A stretch of 64,000 bases of DNA from Streptomyces sp. MUM 2J (lineage in GTDB: Bacteria > Actinomycetota > Actinomycetes > Streptomycetales > Streptomycetaceae). Shown in pieces: positions 43,096 to 51,682 of the stretch. Within the stretch, counting starts at the first letter, position 1, and every line of letters starts with the position of its first letter. The stretch spans positions 1 to 64,000 of the forward strand of contig NZ_JADWYM010000038.1 in assembly GCF_022414535.1 (NCBI RefSeq). The letters are read 5' to 3'. The position numbers were made by a program, and so were the translations under genes. The notes below the pieces were generated by a model. That model saw only the letters and a list, made by a program, of their open reading frames with translations. It was not told where the DNA came from and ran no database searches.

Positions 43096-43171
43096 CGCGC
43101 CAGGCTCCTTCCGCGTGCGGAACTGTGGAGGGGTTGCGGCGGCATGATTGCACCGCCCCAGAAGATCGTCC

Positions 43172-43193
43172 AGTAAGTGTTGACTTAGTAAGT
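43172..43193. promoter_or_regulatory. TAAGT repeat cluster between bfr and the molybdopterin enzyme
   Basis: The sequence holds three copies of TAAGT/ACTTA: direct at 43174-43178, inverted at 43183-43187, direct at 43189-43193, forming two overlapping dyads. It is clearly A/T-rich against the surroundings. It could be an operator for bfr, for the divergent molybdopterin gene, or for both. The cognate regulator is unknown. Confidence 0.45.
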
Positions 43194-43274
43194 ACGGGCA
43201 TGCTTGGTATTGCTTGTCCGGTTCTGCGGGGTGCCCCGTCCAGTGCACCGCTCCGGGTCTGTCAGGATGGAGTC

Positions 43275-43907
43275 ATGGGTCATCCGGTGGAGCAGGAATC
43301 TGGAGATGCAGCACGGTCCGAGCTTCCGCCGGGGCAGCGACTGCAGAAGGGCTGGCCGGTCACGCACTACGGTCCGGTCCCCAAGTTCCGGCCCGAGCGC
43401 TGGGAGTTCAGGGTCTTCGGTGCCACCGCCGACGGGGGGAAGCACTGCTGGACCCACGAGGAGCTCACGGCCCTGCCCTACGCCACCGTCGTTGCCGATC
43501 TGCACTGTGTGACGAAGTACAGCATGCTCGGCGCGGAGTGGGGCGGCATTCCCGCCCGGGCGATCCTGGACATCGCGCCGCCCGCCCCCGAGGTCACCCA
43601 TGTGATGGTGTGGGCGGAGTACGGATTCAGCTCCAACCTGCGCCTGTCCGACTTCACCGCCGACCGCGCACTCTTCGCCACCCACAAGGACGGTGAGCTG
43701 CTGACGGCCGAGCACGGCTTCCCACTGCGGCTGATCGTCCCGCACCTGTACGCGTGGAAGGGGCCCAAGTGGGTCCGCGGCGTGGAGTACATGACCGCCG
43801 ACCGCCGTGGCTTCTGGGAGGAGCGCGGCTACCACAACATCGGCGACCCCTGGAAGGAGCAGCGGTACTCCTACCAGGAAGAGCCCGGGGACGGCCCCGA
43901 GCTCTGA
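43275..43907 (+). CDS. Sulfite oxidase-fold molybdopterin oxidoreductase
   Basis: The 210-residue protein is a stand-alone molybdopterin-binding SUOX domain like those of YedY/MsrP-type enzymes. Cys78 in DLHCVTKYS is the conserved Mo ligand, and the GGIPARAIL and PLRLIVPHLYAWKGPKWVRG segments bind the cofactor. There is no haem domain and no signal peptide or twin-Arg motif, so it is cytoplasmic. The substrate may be an oxidised sulfur compound. ATG 43275 has a weak ribosome-binding site. A TAAGT dyad cluster lies about 90 nt upstream. Confidence 0.87.
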   Translation: MGHPVEQESGDAARSELPPGQRLQKGWPVTHYGPVPKFRPERWEFRVFGATADGGKHCWTHEELTALPYATVVADLHCVTKYSMLGAEWGGIPARAILDIAPPAPEVTHVMVWAEYGFSSNLRLSDFTADRALFATHKDGELLTAEHGFPLRLIVPHLYAWKGPKWVRGVEYMTADRRGFWEERGYHNIGDPWKEQRYSYQEEPGDGPEL

Positions 43908-43948
43908 CTCCCGGCGGCGGGGGGTGCTCCTGACGCCCCCGAGGCGTG

Positions 43949-44464
43949 TCAGTGGTGGTACCGGTGCACCACCGCGTGCCCCTTGCCGCGGCCGATCATC
44001 CACTTGTTGACCGGGGTGGTGGCCAGGAAGGCGAGGACCAGGGAGACCGCCAGCGACCCCCAGAACAGGGCCTCGTCCAGCCGCGCCGCCATCGCCTCGG
44101 GCCACACGGCGATCACGCCGTTGTCGATCAGCTCCATCACCGCGATCGACAGGGTGTCCGCGGCCAGGGCCACCCGGACGGCCGCCGCGAGGCCGACGCC
44201 GGCCCTGAGGATGCCGCGCAGGGTGAGCGAGTAGCCGAAGAGGAAGGCGAGCAGGACCGCCGTCACCATCGTCGGCCCGTTGCCCCAGCCGAGCCAGGTG
44301 CCGATCACCATGCCGAGCACCTCGCCGATGGCGCACCCGGTGAGGCAGTGCAGCGTGGCCTGCGCCGCCACGGTCCAGCTCGCGCCGGCCGGGACGTGGT
44401 GCGCGTGCCCCTGCGCGTGGTGTGCCAGGTGGTGATCGTCTGCGGTGTGCGCCGCGTGCTGCAT
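43949..44464 (-). CDS. DUF4396 membrane protein with His-rich N-terminus
   Basis: The 171-residue protein begins with a His-rich segment (eight His among the first 25 residues) and then has four membrane helices (about 32-54, 58-78, 93-112, 128-150), fitting DUF4396. A CsoR-like palindrome lies 50-65 nt upstream, so a copper- or metal-linked role is plausible: the His segment could bind metal at the membrane face. Function is not proven. ATG 44464 is used. Confidence 0.82.
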   Translation of the reverse strand: MQHAAHTADDHHLAHHAQGHAHHVPAGASWTVAAQATLHCLTGCAIGEVLGMVIGTWLGWGNGPTMVTAVLLAFLFGYSLTLRGILRAGVGLAAAVRVALAADTLSIAVMELIDNGVIAVWPEAMAARLDEALFWGSLAVSLVLAFLATTPVNKWMIGRGKGHAVVHRYHH

Positions 44465-44512
44465 GTGTGCCCCCAAGGTCAGGTGACGGTGCCTGCATCA
44501 CACCGGAACCCT

Positions 44513-44529
44513 ATACCCCCATGGGGTAT
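44513..44529. promoter_or_regulatory. CsoR-like palindrome upstream of the DUF4396 gene
   Basis: ATACCCC-CAT-GGGGTAT is a 7-3-7 dyad with the G/C tracts flanked by AT that are typical of CsoR-family copper operators in Streptomyces. It lies in the 78-nt gap between nfo and the DUF4396 gene, which read in the same direction. No csoR gene is in this window. Confidence 0.6.
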
Positions 44530-44542
44530 TCCCCGGGTCGGG

Positions 44543-45424
44543 TCATTCGTCGCGCAGTTTCTTCAGCCGCTCCACATCGGCCGCGTGCCCCTGCTTGCCG
44601 CCGGGAGTCTCGATCACCAGCGGTACGCCCTGCGTCGCCGGGTGGGACATCAGTGCCCGGAACGGATCCTCGCCGATGTGGCCTGCACCGATGTTCTCGT
44701 GCCGGTCCTTGTGCGCGCCGGCCACGTCCTTGGAGTCGTTGGCGTGGATCAGCTTCAGCCGGTCCTCGCCGACCGTGTCCACCAGCAGGTCGAGCGTCTC
44801 GTGCATGCCGCTCGGGCCGGTCAGGTCGTGGCCGGCCGCGAAGATGTGGCAGGTGTCGAGGCACACGCCCAGCCTCGGATGCGCGTCGAGCGCCTCGAAG
44901 TACGGGCCGAAGTCCCAGGTCCGCGAACACAGGGACGCGCCCTGCCCGGCGGTGGACTCCAGCAGCAGGAACGGGTCGTCGTCGTGGGTCAGCTCCTCCA
45001 GCAACGGCAGCAGGTGCTCCCGCACCTGCCGCAGTGCCACCGGCCGCTCCCGCCCCCCGGTCGCGCTGCCCGTGTGCACGACGACACCGAGCGCGCCGAT
45101 CTCCCGCCCGCGCCGCAGCGAGTGCCGAAGCGACTGCACCGACCGCTCGACCGTGGCCTCGGTGTGCGAACCGAAGTTGATCAGGTAGGGGGCGTGCACG
45201 TACACCGGCAGCGACGCGTCCGCGCAGGCCGCGCGGAACGCCTCGTCCTGCCGCGGATTCCCGGTGGGCGTGGCCCAGCCGCGCGGGTTGGCGACGAAGA
45301 CCTGCACAGCCTCCGCAGCCAGGTCGCGGGCGTACGGCAGGCCGACCGCGTGCAACCCGCCGGCGACGGGGACGTGGGCACCGACAGGGTTGCGCAAGGG
45401 GGCTTTCGCCTGCTGACTTCTCAC
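44543..45424 (-). CDS. nfo: Deoxyribonuclease IV (endonuclease IV)
   Basis: The 293-residue enzyme cleaves DNA at abasic sites in base excision repair. The trinuclear zinc site motifs are visible: VVHTGSATG, LLLESTAGQG, CLDTCHIFAAGHD, HANDSKDVAGAHKDRHENIG and VIETPGG. The start is GTG 45424. CAGGCT on the minus strand ends 6 nt before it, so the mRNA is probably leaderless. It is 67 nt downstream of the PASTA kinase but appears to have its own promoter. Confidence 0.92.
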   Translation of the reverse strand: MRSQQAKAPLRNPVGAHVPVAGGLHAVGLPYARDLAAEAVQVFVANPRGWATPTGNPRQDEAFRAACADASLPVYVHAPYLINFGSHTEATVERSVQSLRHSLRRGREIGALGVVVHTGSATGGRERPVALRQVREHLLPLLEELTHDDDPFLLLESTAGQGASLCSRTWDFGPYFEALDAHPRLGVCLDTCHIFAAGHDLTGPSGMHETLDLLVDTVGEDRLKLIHANDSKDVAGAHKDRHENIGAGHIGEDPFRALMSHPATQGVPLVIETPGGKQGHAADVERLKKLRDE

Positions 45425-45491
45425 CCGTTCAGCCTGCCATGCGCTCCGGTGCGCCCCGGTGGCCGGACGGCCCGGCCACCGGTGGCGTACG

Positions 45492-47423
45492 TCACCGGAT
45501 GGTGATCGTGATCGTCGAGCCCTTCGGGGCCGTGTCGCCGCCCTTCACGGACTGCTTCCTGACCTTGTCGCCGAACAGCCCGAGCAACCCGCGGTCCTCC
45601 TCGACCTCGAAGCCCGCCGCCCTCAGTTCCTGCTTGGCGTCGTCGACCTTCCGGCCCACCACGTCCGGGACCTCGACCATCTCCGGCCCCTTGGACAGGG
45701 TCAGCGTCACGGTGTCGCCCTCCGCGGCCTCGCTGCCGCCGTCCGGGGTCTGCGCGGCCACCTGCCCGGCGTCGAACTCGGAGTGGACCCGCTCGTCGGA
45801 CACCTCCACCGTCAGCCCGGCGCCCTCCAGATCGGCCTTCGCCTCGTCCAGATCCTCGCCGGTGACGTCCGGCACCTCGACCGGGCGGCCCTGGCTCACG
45901 GTGAGCGCGATCGCGGAACCCGCGTGGCGCTCGGTGCCGGCCGCCGGGGCCGAGCCGATCACGAAACCCTCGGGCACGTCGTCGCTGAACTCCCGGGTGA
46001 CCATGCCCGGTTCCAGGCCGCTGTCCTTCAGCACCGACTTCGCCTTGTCCAGCCGGTAGCCCTGCAGGTCCGGGACCTCCACCGTCTCCGGACCTCGCGA
46101 GATGCGCAGTGTCACCGAGCCGTTGCCGCGGATCCGGGCGCCCGCGGACGGATCGGTGCCGATGACGGTCCCGCGCTCGACGGTGTCGCTGTAGTCCCGC
46201 TCGACGCTCACACCCAGCCCGGCGTCCTTCAGCTCCTGCCGTGCCTGCGCCTCGGTCTTCGCAAGGAGCCGGGGCACCCTGGTGAACTGCCCGGAGTTGA
46301 TGTACCACACGCCCGCGCCGACGCCGAGCACCACCAGCAGGGCGGCGATCACGGTGAAGAGCCGCTGCCGTGGGCGCGCCGGGCGGCGCCGCGGCGGGAC
46401 GGCCGGCGGGCTCTCCAGGCGGCTCGTGCGGTGCAGGACCTGCTGTTCGTCCTCGGCGTCCTCGTTCACCGGCAGTGGGCGCGGGACGGCCGGCGCGCGC
46501 GGGATGACGCTCGTGCGGTCCTGCGCGTTGTCGTGCTCCTGGGCACGCGCCTGCGGCGGTACGGCGTCCAGCTGCTCCTCGGAGAGCCCGGCCCGCGCCT
46601 CACGTGCCTGCGCCAGCAGCGCCACCGCGTCGTTCGGCCGTACCTCCGCGGAGCGCGCGGTGGCCGACACCACCAGCTCGTCCAGGGCGTAGGGCAGTCC
46701 CGGCACGGCCGCGGACGGCGGCGGCACGTCCTCGTGGAGGTGCTTGTAGAGCACCTGGGCGGGGGACTCCCCCTCGTGCGGCTTCTGCCCGGTCAGCATC
46801 TCGTGCAGCACGACGCCGCACGCGTACACGTCGGCCCGCGGGTCGGCGACACCGTGCTCGATCTGCTCCGGAGCCAGGTAGGAGACGGTGCCGAGTACCG
46901 CACCGGTGGTGTGGGTGACGGTGTCCACCGCCCGCACCAGCCCGAAGTCGGCCACCTTGACCCGGCCGTCGTCCCCGATCAGGACGTTCTCCGGCTTCAT
47001 GTCGCGGTGCACGAACCCGGCGCGGTGCGCCGCGCCCAGCGCGGCCAGCACCGGCTCCAGGATGTCCAGGGCGGCGCGCGGCTGCAGCGCGCCGCGCTCG
47101 CGCAGCACGTCGCGCAGGGTGCACCCGGCGACGTACTCCATGGCCAGATAGACGTACGACCCGTCCGTGCCCTGGTCGAAGACCTGCACCACGTTCGGGT
47201 GGGCGAGCCGTGCGACGGACTTAGCCTCCCGGATGAACCGCTCGACGAACGTGCCGTCGGCGGCGAGCGTGGGGTGCATCACCTTCAGCGCGAGCACGCG
47301 GTCGAGGCGGGTGTCCACGGCCCGGTACACCGTGGCCATCCCGCCGACCGCGATCCGCGCGTCCACGCGGTAACGACCGTCGAGCACCTGCCCGACGAGA
47401 GGGTCCTGAAGGGTCGCATCCAC
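45492..47423 (-). CDS. Ser/Thr protein kinase with four PASTA domains (PknL-like)
   Basis: The 643-residue membrane kinase has an N-terminal kinase domain (about 15-275) with Lys47 in ALKVM, catalytic HRDMKPENV, DFG loop and T-rich activation segment (HTTGAVLGTVSYLAPEQ). A juxtamembrane linker (about 276-370), one membrane helix (about 375-395) and four extracellular PASTA repeats follow. PASTA domains bind muropeptides or lipid II. GTG 47423 is favoured because TAGACT ends 7 nt upstream (leaderless); GTG 47453 is the alternative. Context, with the Rv2175c-like gene 4 kb away, points to the PknL lineage, whose corynebacterial member also has PASTA repeats. Confidence 0.93.
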   Translation of the reverse strand: MDATLQDPLVGQVLDGRYRVDARIAVGGMATVYRAVDTRLDRVLALKVMHPTLAADGTFVERFIREAKSVARLAHPNVVQVFDQGTDGSYVYLAMEYVAGCTLRDVLRERGALQPRAALDILEPVLAALGAAHRAGFVHRDMKPENVLIGDDGRVKVADFGLVRAVDTVTHTTGAVLGTVSYLAPEQIEHGVADPRADVYACGVVLHEMLTGQKPHEGESPAQVLYKHLHEDVPPPSAAVPGLPYALDELVVSATARSAEVRPNDAVALLAQAREARAGLSEEQLDAVPPQARAQEHDNAQDRTSVIPRAPAVPRPLPVNEDAEDEQQVLHRTSRLESPPAVPPRRRPARPRQRLFTVIAALLVVLGVGAGVWYINSGQFTRVPRLLAKTEAQARQELKDAGLGVSVERDYSDTVERGTVIGTDPSAGARIRGNGSVTLRISRGPETVEVPDLQGYRLDKAKSVLKDSGLEPGMVTREFSDDVPEGFVIGSAPAAGTERHAGSAIALTVSQGRPVEVPDVTGEDLDEAKADLEGAGLTVEVSDERVHSEFDAGQVAAQTPDGGSEAAEGDTVTLTLSKGPEMVEVPDVVGRKVDDAKQELRAAGFEVEEDRGLLGLFGDKVRKQSVKGGDTAPKGSTITITIR

Positions 47424-47654
47424 GCAGGTGAGTCTACGAGCCGGGACCGACACGCCTCACCCGGCCACGGGATCGGGGCGCGACTGCAGCCGAGCTGTGA
47501 CGTCCGGACCGGCGTCGTGACGGCGCCCCCCGGCCCGCGGTGACCTGCGTCTCCACCTCCGCAGGCCTGTGCCTCCGCGTCCCCGCGACGTCCCCGCGCC
47601 CGCCCCGACCCCGCGGTTGCGCGGTGCCGCCGGCCGGGTGCCGAGGGGCGGGAC

Positions 47655-48449
47655 TCAGAAGGCCGGCCGCTCGGGGTCGAGACGGGCCACACCCTCGTTC
47701 GGGGAGGACGCCCGGGCGAAGTGACGGCGCGGAATCCGCCCCGCCCGGTGGGCCAGCCGCCCCGCCTCCACGGCGTTGCGCATGGCTGCGGCCATCAGTA
47801 CCGGCTCCTGCGCCCGCGTGACCGCCGAGGCCAGCATCACGCCCGCGCACCCCAGCTCCATCGCCAGCGCCGCGTCCGACGCCGTGCCCGCGCCCGCGTC
47901 CAGGACGACCGGCACGCGCGCGTTCTCCACGATCAGCTGGAAGTTGTGCGGGTTGCGGATGCCGAGCCCGGAGCCGATCGGCGAACCGAGCGGCATGATC
48001 GCCGCACAGCCGGCGTCCTCCAGCTTGCGGGCGAGGACCGGGTCGTCGTTGGTGTAGGGCAGCACCGTGAACCCGTCGTCGACCAGTGTCTCGGCGGCGT
48101 CCAGCAGTTCGATCGGGTCGGGCAGCAGGGTGCGCTCGTCGGCGATGACCTCCAGCTTGACCAGGTCGGTGCCCAGCGCCTCCCGGGCCAGCCGGGCCGT
48201 CAGCACCGCCTCCCCGGCGGTGAAGCAGCCCGCCGTGTTCGGCAGCACCCGGATGCCCAGCCTCCGCAGCACCGACAGCACGGACCCGTGCACGCCGGGG
48301 TCGACACGGCGCATCGCGACCGTCGTCAGCTCCGTGCCTGAGGCGACCAGCGCGCGCTCCAGCACCTCCAGGCTGGGCGCGCCGCCGGTGCCCATGATCA
48401 GGCGGGACGAGAAGGACGTGCCGCCGAGGACGAAGGGGTCGTCAGCCAT
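47655..48449 (-). CDS. thiG: Thiazole synthase
   Basis: The 264-residue TIM-barrel enzyme forms the thiazole moiety of thiamine from deoxyxylulose phosphate, dehydroglycine and ThiS thiocarboxylate. The Schiff-base Lys is in LVKLEVI near residue 91. SRLIMGTGGAPSLEVLERAL and MPLGSPIGSGLGI are family signatures. ATG 48449 is four bases after the thiS stop. It is third in thiO-thiS-thiG under a TPP riboswitch. Confidence 0.96.
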   Translation of the reverse strand: MADDPFVLGGTSFSSRLIMGTGGAPSLEVLERALVASGTELTTVAMRRVDPGVHGSVLSVLRRLGIRVLPNTAGCFTAGEAVLTARLAREALGTDLVKLEVIADERTLLPDPIELLDAAETLVDDGFTVLPYTNDDPVLARKLEDAGCAAIMPLGSPIGSGLGIRNPHNFQLIVENARVPVVLDAGAGTASDAALAMELGCAGVMLASAVTRAQEPVLMAAAMRNAVEAGRLAHRAGRIPRRHFARASSPNEGVARLDPERPAF

Positions 48450-48452
48450 GGT

Positions 48453-48653
48453 TCAGCCTCCCTGGACGGCGGTCAGGACCTCGATGCGGTCGCCCTCGAA
48501 GAGTTCGGTCGCGGGCCACTCGGCACGCGGGACGACGGTCTCGTTGAGCGCGGCGGCCACACCGGAGGGCGCGGCGGTGAGGGACCTCACGACGGTGTCG
48601 AGGACCGTGCCGGGGCCGATCTCCCGCGGTCGGCCGTTGACGGAGATGTTCAT
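48453..48653 (-). CDS. thiS: ThiS sulfur carrier protein
   Basis: The 66-residue ubiquitin-like protein ends in the required Gly-Gly (VQGG), whose C-terminus is thiocarboxylated to donate sulfur to ThiG. ATG 48653 overlaps the thiO stop (ATGA). Confidence 0.96.
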   Translation of the reverse strand: MNISVNGRPREIGPGTVLDTVVRSLTAAPSGVAAALNETVVPRAEWPATELFEGDRIEVLTAVQGG

Positions 48654-49819
48654 GCGGGCTGCTCCGTGAGTGCGGCGCGTGCCCCGAAGCGGATCGGGGC
48701 GAAGGGCAGGGCGACGTCGGGGAGTTCACCGGTCGTCAGGACGTGCGCCATGACGTCCCCGGTGACCGGTGTGAGCAGGACGCCGTTGCGGTGGTGCCCC
48801 GTGGCCAGCAGCAGCCCGTCCAGTCCGGTCGGGCCGAGCAGCGGGGCGTTGTCGGGCGAGCCCGGACGCAGTCCCGCCAGGGTCTCCGTCAGCGGCAGTT
48901 CGGTGAGGCCGGGCACCAGCTCGTGCGCGTCCCGCAGCAGTTCGTACACGCCGCCCGCGGTGACCGTCGTGTCCCAGCCGAGCTCCTCGCTCGTCGCGCC
49001 GATCACCAGTTCGCCGTTCTCCCGCGGCACCAGGTACACCTGGCCGCCGCGCACCACGGCCCGCACCGTACGGCTGAGGAAGGGGCCGTGCCGCTCGGGC
49101 ATGGCCAGCCGCAGCACCTGGCCCTTGACCGGCCGCACCGGTGGCACCACGCCGTCCGGGAGGCCGGCCAGCCGGCCGCTGAGGCTGCCCGCCGCGAGCA
49201 CCACCTGGCCCGCGCCCAGCGCTGCCCCGCCGCGGGTGACGACCCCGGCGGCCCGCTCCCCGGCCAGCACCAGCCGCTCGGCCCACTCCCGGTGGAAGAC
49301 CACGCCGGACCGCTCGCACGCGGTGACCAGTGCCGCCGAGAGCCTCCGCGGGTCGATCTGGTGGTCGCCGTCGACCCGCAGGCCGCCGCGTACTCCGGGT
49401 GCGAGCATCGGCTCCAGGCGGCGGCACTCCCGCCCCGACAGCCACTGCGACTCCAGCCCCGACCGGCGCTGCAGGGCGTGCAGTTCGCGCAGGTGGGCGC
49501 GGTCGTCGGCGTCCAGGGCCACGGCGAGCGTGCCGCAGCGGCGGTAGCCGAGGTCGTGCCCGGTGACATCGGCCAGCTCGGCCACGAAGCCGGGGTAGCG
49601 GTGCGCCGAGGCCAGGTTCAGCCCGAGCAGGGTCTGCTCGCCGTGGTGCAGTTCCGTGACGGCGGCCAGCATCCCGGCCGCCACGTGCGCGGCGCCGCCG
49701 CCGGGCGAGGGGTCGACGACGGCGGTGGCGAACCCGCGTTGCGCGGCCCGCCAGGCCGTCACCAGCCCGATGATCCCGCCCCCGACGACGAGGACGTCTG
49801 ACGTACGCGTAGGCGACAT
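48650..49819 (-). CDS. thiO: Glycine oxidase
   Basis: The 389-residue FAD enzyme (DAO family) makes dehydroglycine for thiazole formation. An FAD-binding VVGGGIIGLVTAWRAAQRG sits at residues 11-29, with a GHHRNGVLLTP C-terminal motif. It is the first gene of the operon; the TPP riboswitch lies directly before ATG 49819. The presence of ThiO and not ThiH means aerobic glycine oxidation. Confidence 0.95.
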   Translation of the reverse strand: MSPTRTSDVLVVGGGIIGLVTAWRAAQRGFATAVVDPSPGGGAAHVAAGMLAAVTELHHGEQTLLGLNLASAHRYPGFVAELADVTGHDLGYRRCGTLAVALDADDRAHLRELHALQRRSGLESQWLSGRECRRLEPMLAPGVRGGLRVDGDHQIDPRRLSAALVTACERSGVVFHREWAERLVLAGERAAGVVTRGGAALGAGQVVLAAGSLSGRLAGLPDGVVPPVRPVKGQVLRLAMPERHGPFLSRTVRAVVRGGQVYLVPRENGELVIGATSEELGWDTTVTAGGVYELLRDAHELVPGLTELPLTETLAGLRPGSPDNAPLLGPTGLDGLLLATGHHRNGVLLTPVTGDVMAHVLTTGELPDVALPFAPIRFGARAALTEQPA

Positions 49820-49829
49820 GGGCGTCCAG

Positions 49830-49922
49830 CCCCTCCCTTCGCCGGCATGACCCGGATCAGGTTCGTACGGTCGGAGGCCGCCAGCCTCCCTCTCAGCCCG
49901 GTGCGTCCGGGCTCCCGCGAGT
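49830..49922 (-). ncRNA. TPP riboswitch (THI element)
   Basis: On the minus strand the conserved THI-box pieces appear in order: CGGGAGCCCGG, then GGGCTGAGAGGG, CCGACCGTACGAACCTGATC, CGGGTCATGCCGGCG and AGGGAGG. The last carries the ribosome-binding site ahead of thiO, so translational control is likely. Confidence 0.95.
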
Positions 49923-49980
49923 GCTTTACGTTGGCCACCCTAGCCGTTGGTTCCGCGCCTCTGTAAGGGAGTCTTCTGCC

Positions 49981-50331
49981 ATGGCCCGCTCTCTCGACGG
50001 CGTCGTCCTCGCTCCTGTGGCCGACCAGGCCCCGGGCCAGGTGGGCACGCGCACCCGGTTCGCCTACCACGAGAGGGACGGTGAGGTCTGGGCGGAGTAC
50101 GCGGGCGGCGACGTGGTACGCGGGCACCTGGTGGGTACCCGGGACGGCGACCGGCTGGACTTCCGGTACGTGCAGCTCCGGACCGACGGCACGACCTCCT
50201 CGGGGCACTGCGTGTCCACCGTCGTGGAGCTGCCCGACGGGCGGGTGCGGCTGGAGGAGACGTGGCGGTGGGAGTCCAGGGCGGGCAGCGGGACCAGTGC
50301 TGTGGAGCAGGTCACTGAGCACGGGCCCTGA
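49981..50331 (+). CDS. Conserved hypothetical beta-rich protein (N-acetylglutamate synthase-like annotation)
   Basis: The 116-residue protein is almost all beta strand with alternating hydrophobic positions (lipocalin-like), with WAEYAGGDVVRGHLVG and GHCVSTVVELPDGRVRLEETW segments. It is a common Streptomyces hypothetical; no catalytic motif was found. AAGGGAG precedes ATG 49981. It is divergent from the thi operon riboswitch and its TGA lies inside the promoter palindrome of the next gene. Confidence 0.75.
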   Translation: MARSLDGVVLAPVADQAPGQVGTRTRFAYHERDGEVWAEYAGGDVVRGHLVGTRDGDRLDFRYVQLRTDGTTSSGHCVSTVVELPDGRVRLEETWRWESRAGSGTSAVEQVTEHGP

Positions 50332-50357
50332 CTGACGCAACGTCAGTTGTCTATGGT
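50328..50357 (+). promoter_or_regulatory. Promoter and palindromic operator of the FAD oxidoreductase gene
   Basis: ACTGACG-CAA-CGTCAGT (50331-50347) is a perfect 7-3-7 dyad. It overlaps a -35-like CTGACT (50328-50333); TATGGT (50352-50357) is 18 nt further on and 6 nt before GTG 50364. The layout is that of a repressor site over a leaderless promoter. Confidence 0.6.
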
Positions 50358-50363
50358 GATCCA

Positions 50364-51605
50364 GTGAGCGAGCAGACACGGGAACAGGGCACGGGGCAGC
50401 CGGGACGCGTGGTCGTCGTCGGCGCGGGCATGGCCGGGGTGCAGACCGCCGTGGCCCTGCGGGAGCAGGGCTTCACCGGTCGGGTGACACTCATCGGCGC
50501 CGAACCCCACCAGCCCTACGACCGGCCGCCGCTGTCCAAGGCCGTCCTGCTCGGCACCGCCGAGGGCTCCGCCCTCGACGTGGACTTCGAGGGCCTCGGC
50601 ATCGAACTGCGGCTCGGCCGCGAGGTGACCGCCCTGCGTCCCGTCGACCGCGAGCTGGACACCGAGGCGGGCCCGGTCCCGTACGACGTGCTGGTCCTGG
50701 CCACCGGCGCCGAACCGGTCCGGCTGGCCGGCGCCGAGGGGGTGCCCGGCGTCCACCTGCTGCGCACCCTCGACGACGCCGAACGGCTGCGGCCGGTGCT
50801 CGCCCGGCAGCACGAGATCGTGGTCGTGGGCGCCGGATGGATCGGCGCCGAGTTCGCCACCGCGGCGCGCGAGGCGGGCTGTGCGGTCACCGTCGTCGAG
50901 GCCGCCGACCGCCCGCTCGCCGGGGCGCTGCCCGCCGAGGTCGCCGCCCCGATGACCGCCTGGTACGCCGACAGCGGTGTCGAGCTGCGCACGCACGCAC
51001 GCGTGGAACGCGTCGAACCGGGCGCGGTGCTGCTCCACGACGGCACGCGCGTGCCCGCGGGCGCGGTCGTCGTCGGGATCGGCGCCCGCCCGGCCACCCG
51101 CTGGCTGGCCGGCTCCGGCGTGGAGCTGGGTGCGCACGGCGAGGTCGTCGCCGACGCCCACCTGCACACCTCCGTCCCCGACGTGTACGCCGTCGGCGAC
51201 TGCGCCTCCTTCCCCTCCGGCCGCTACGGCGAGCGGCTGCTGGTGCACCACTGGGACAACGCCCTCCAGGGCCCGCGCACCGTGGCGGCGAACATCATCG
51301 GGGCGGCCACCGGTGAGCCACCCGTGGTCTACGATCCGGTCCCGTACTTCTGGTCCGAGCAGTTCGGCCGCTTCGTCCAGTACGCCGGGCACCACGCCGC
51401 GGCCGACCGCACCGTCCGGCGCGGCGACCCGGCCGGGCCCGCTTGGACGGTGTGCTGGCTGCGCGGGGACCGGCTGGTGGCGCTCCTCGCGGTCGGCAGG
51501 CCACGCGACCTGGCACAGGGGCGGCGGCTGATCGAGGCGGGCACGCCGATGGACCCCGAACTGCTCGCGGACCCGGCCCGGCCCCTGAAGAAGGCCGTCG
51601 CGTAG
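50364..51605 (+). CDS. FAD-dependent NAD(P)H oxidoreductase (ferredoxin-reductase type)
   Basis: The 413-residue enzyme has two nucleotide-binding GxGxxG motifs: VVVVGAGMAGVQTAVALREQG (about 13-33) and IVVVGAGWIGAEFATAAREAG (about 150-170), the pyridine-nucleotide disulfide reductase plan. A C-terminal Reductase_C domain (about 320-405) and an FAD site YAVGDCASF (near 275) are visible. This group serves ferredoxin or rubredoxin partners of P450s and dioxygenases; no partner gene is here. GTG 50364 lies 6 nt after TATGGT and no Shine-Dalgarno is present, so it is probably leaderless. Confidence 0.9.
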   Translation: MSEQTREQGTGQPGRVVVVGAGMAGVQTAVALREQGFTGRVTLIGAEPHQPYDRPPLSKAVLLGTAEGSALDVDFEGLGIELRLGREVTALRPVDRELDTEAGPVPYDVLVLATGAEPVRLAGAEGVPGVHLLRTLDDAERLRPVLARQHEIVVVGAGWIGAEFATAAREAGCAVTVVEAADRPLAGALPAEVAAPMTAWYADSGVELRTHARVERVEPGAVLLHDGTRVPAGAVVVGIGARPATRWLAGSGVELGAHGEVVADAHLHTSVPDVYAVGDCASFPSGRYGERLLVHHWDNALQGPRTVAANIIGAATGEPPVVYDPVPYFWSEQFGRFVQYAGHHAAADRTVRRGDPAGPAWTVCWLRGDRLVALLAVGRPRDLAQGRRLIEAGTPMDPELLADPARPLKKAVA

Positions 51606-51682
51606 GGCCGGGGCGCGCGAGCGTGCCCCGGGTGGACCGGGTCGGCTTCCGACTGTCGGCGGCAGATGGCAGGCTTGGTCCC

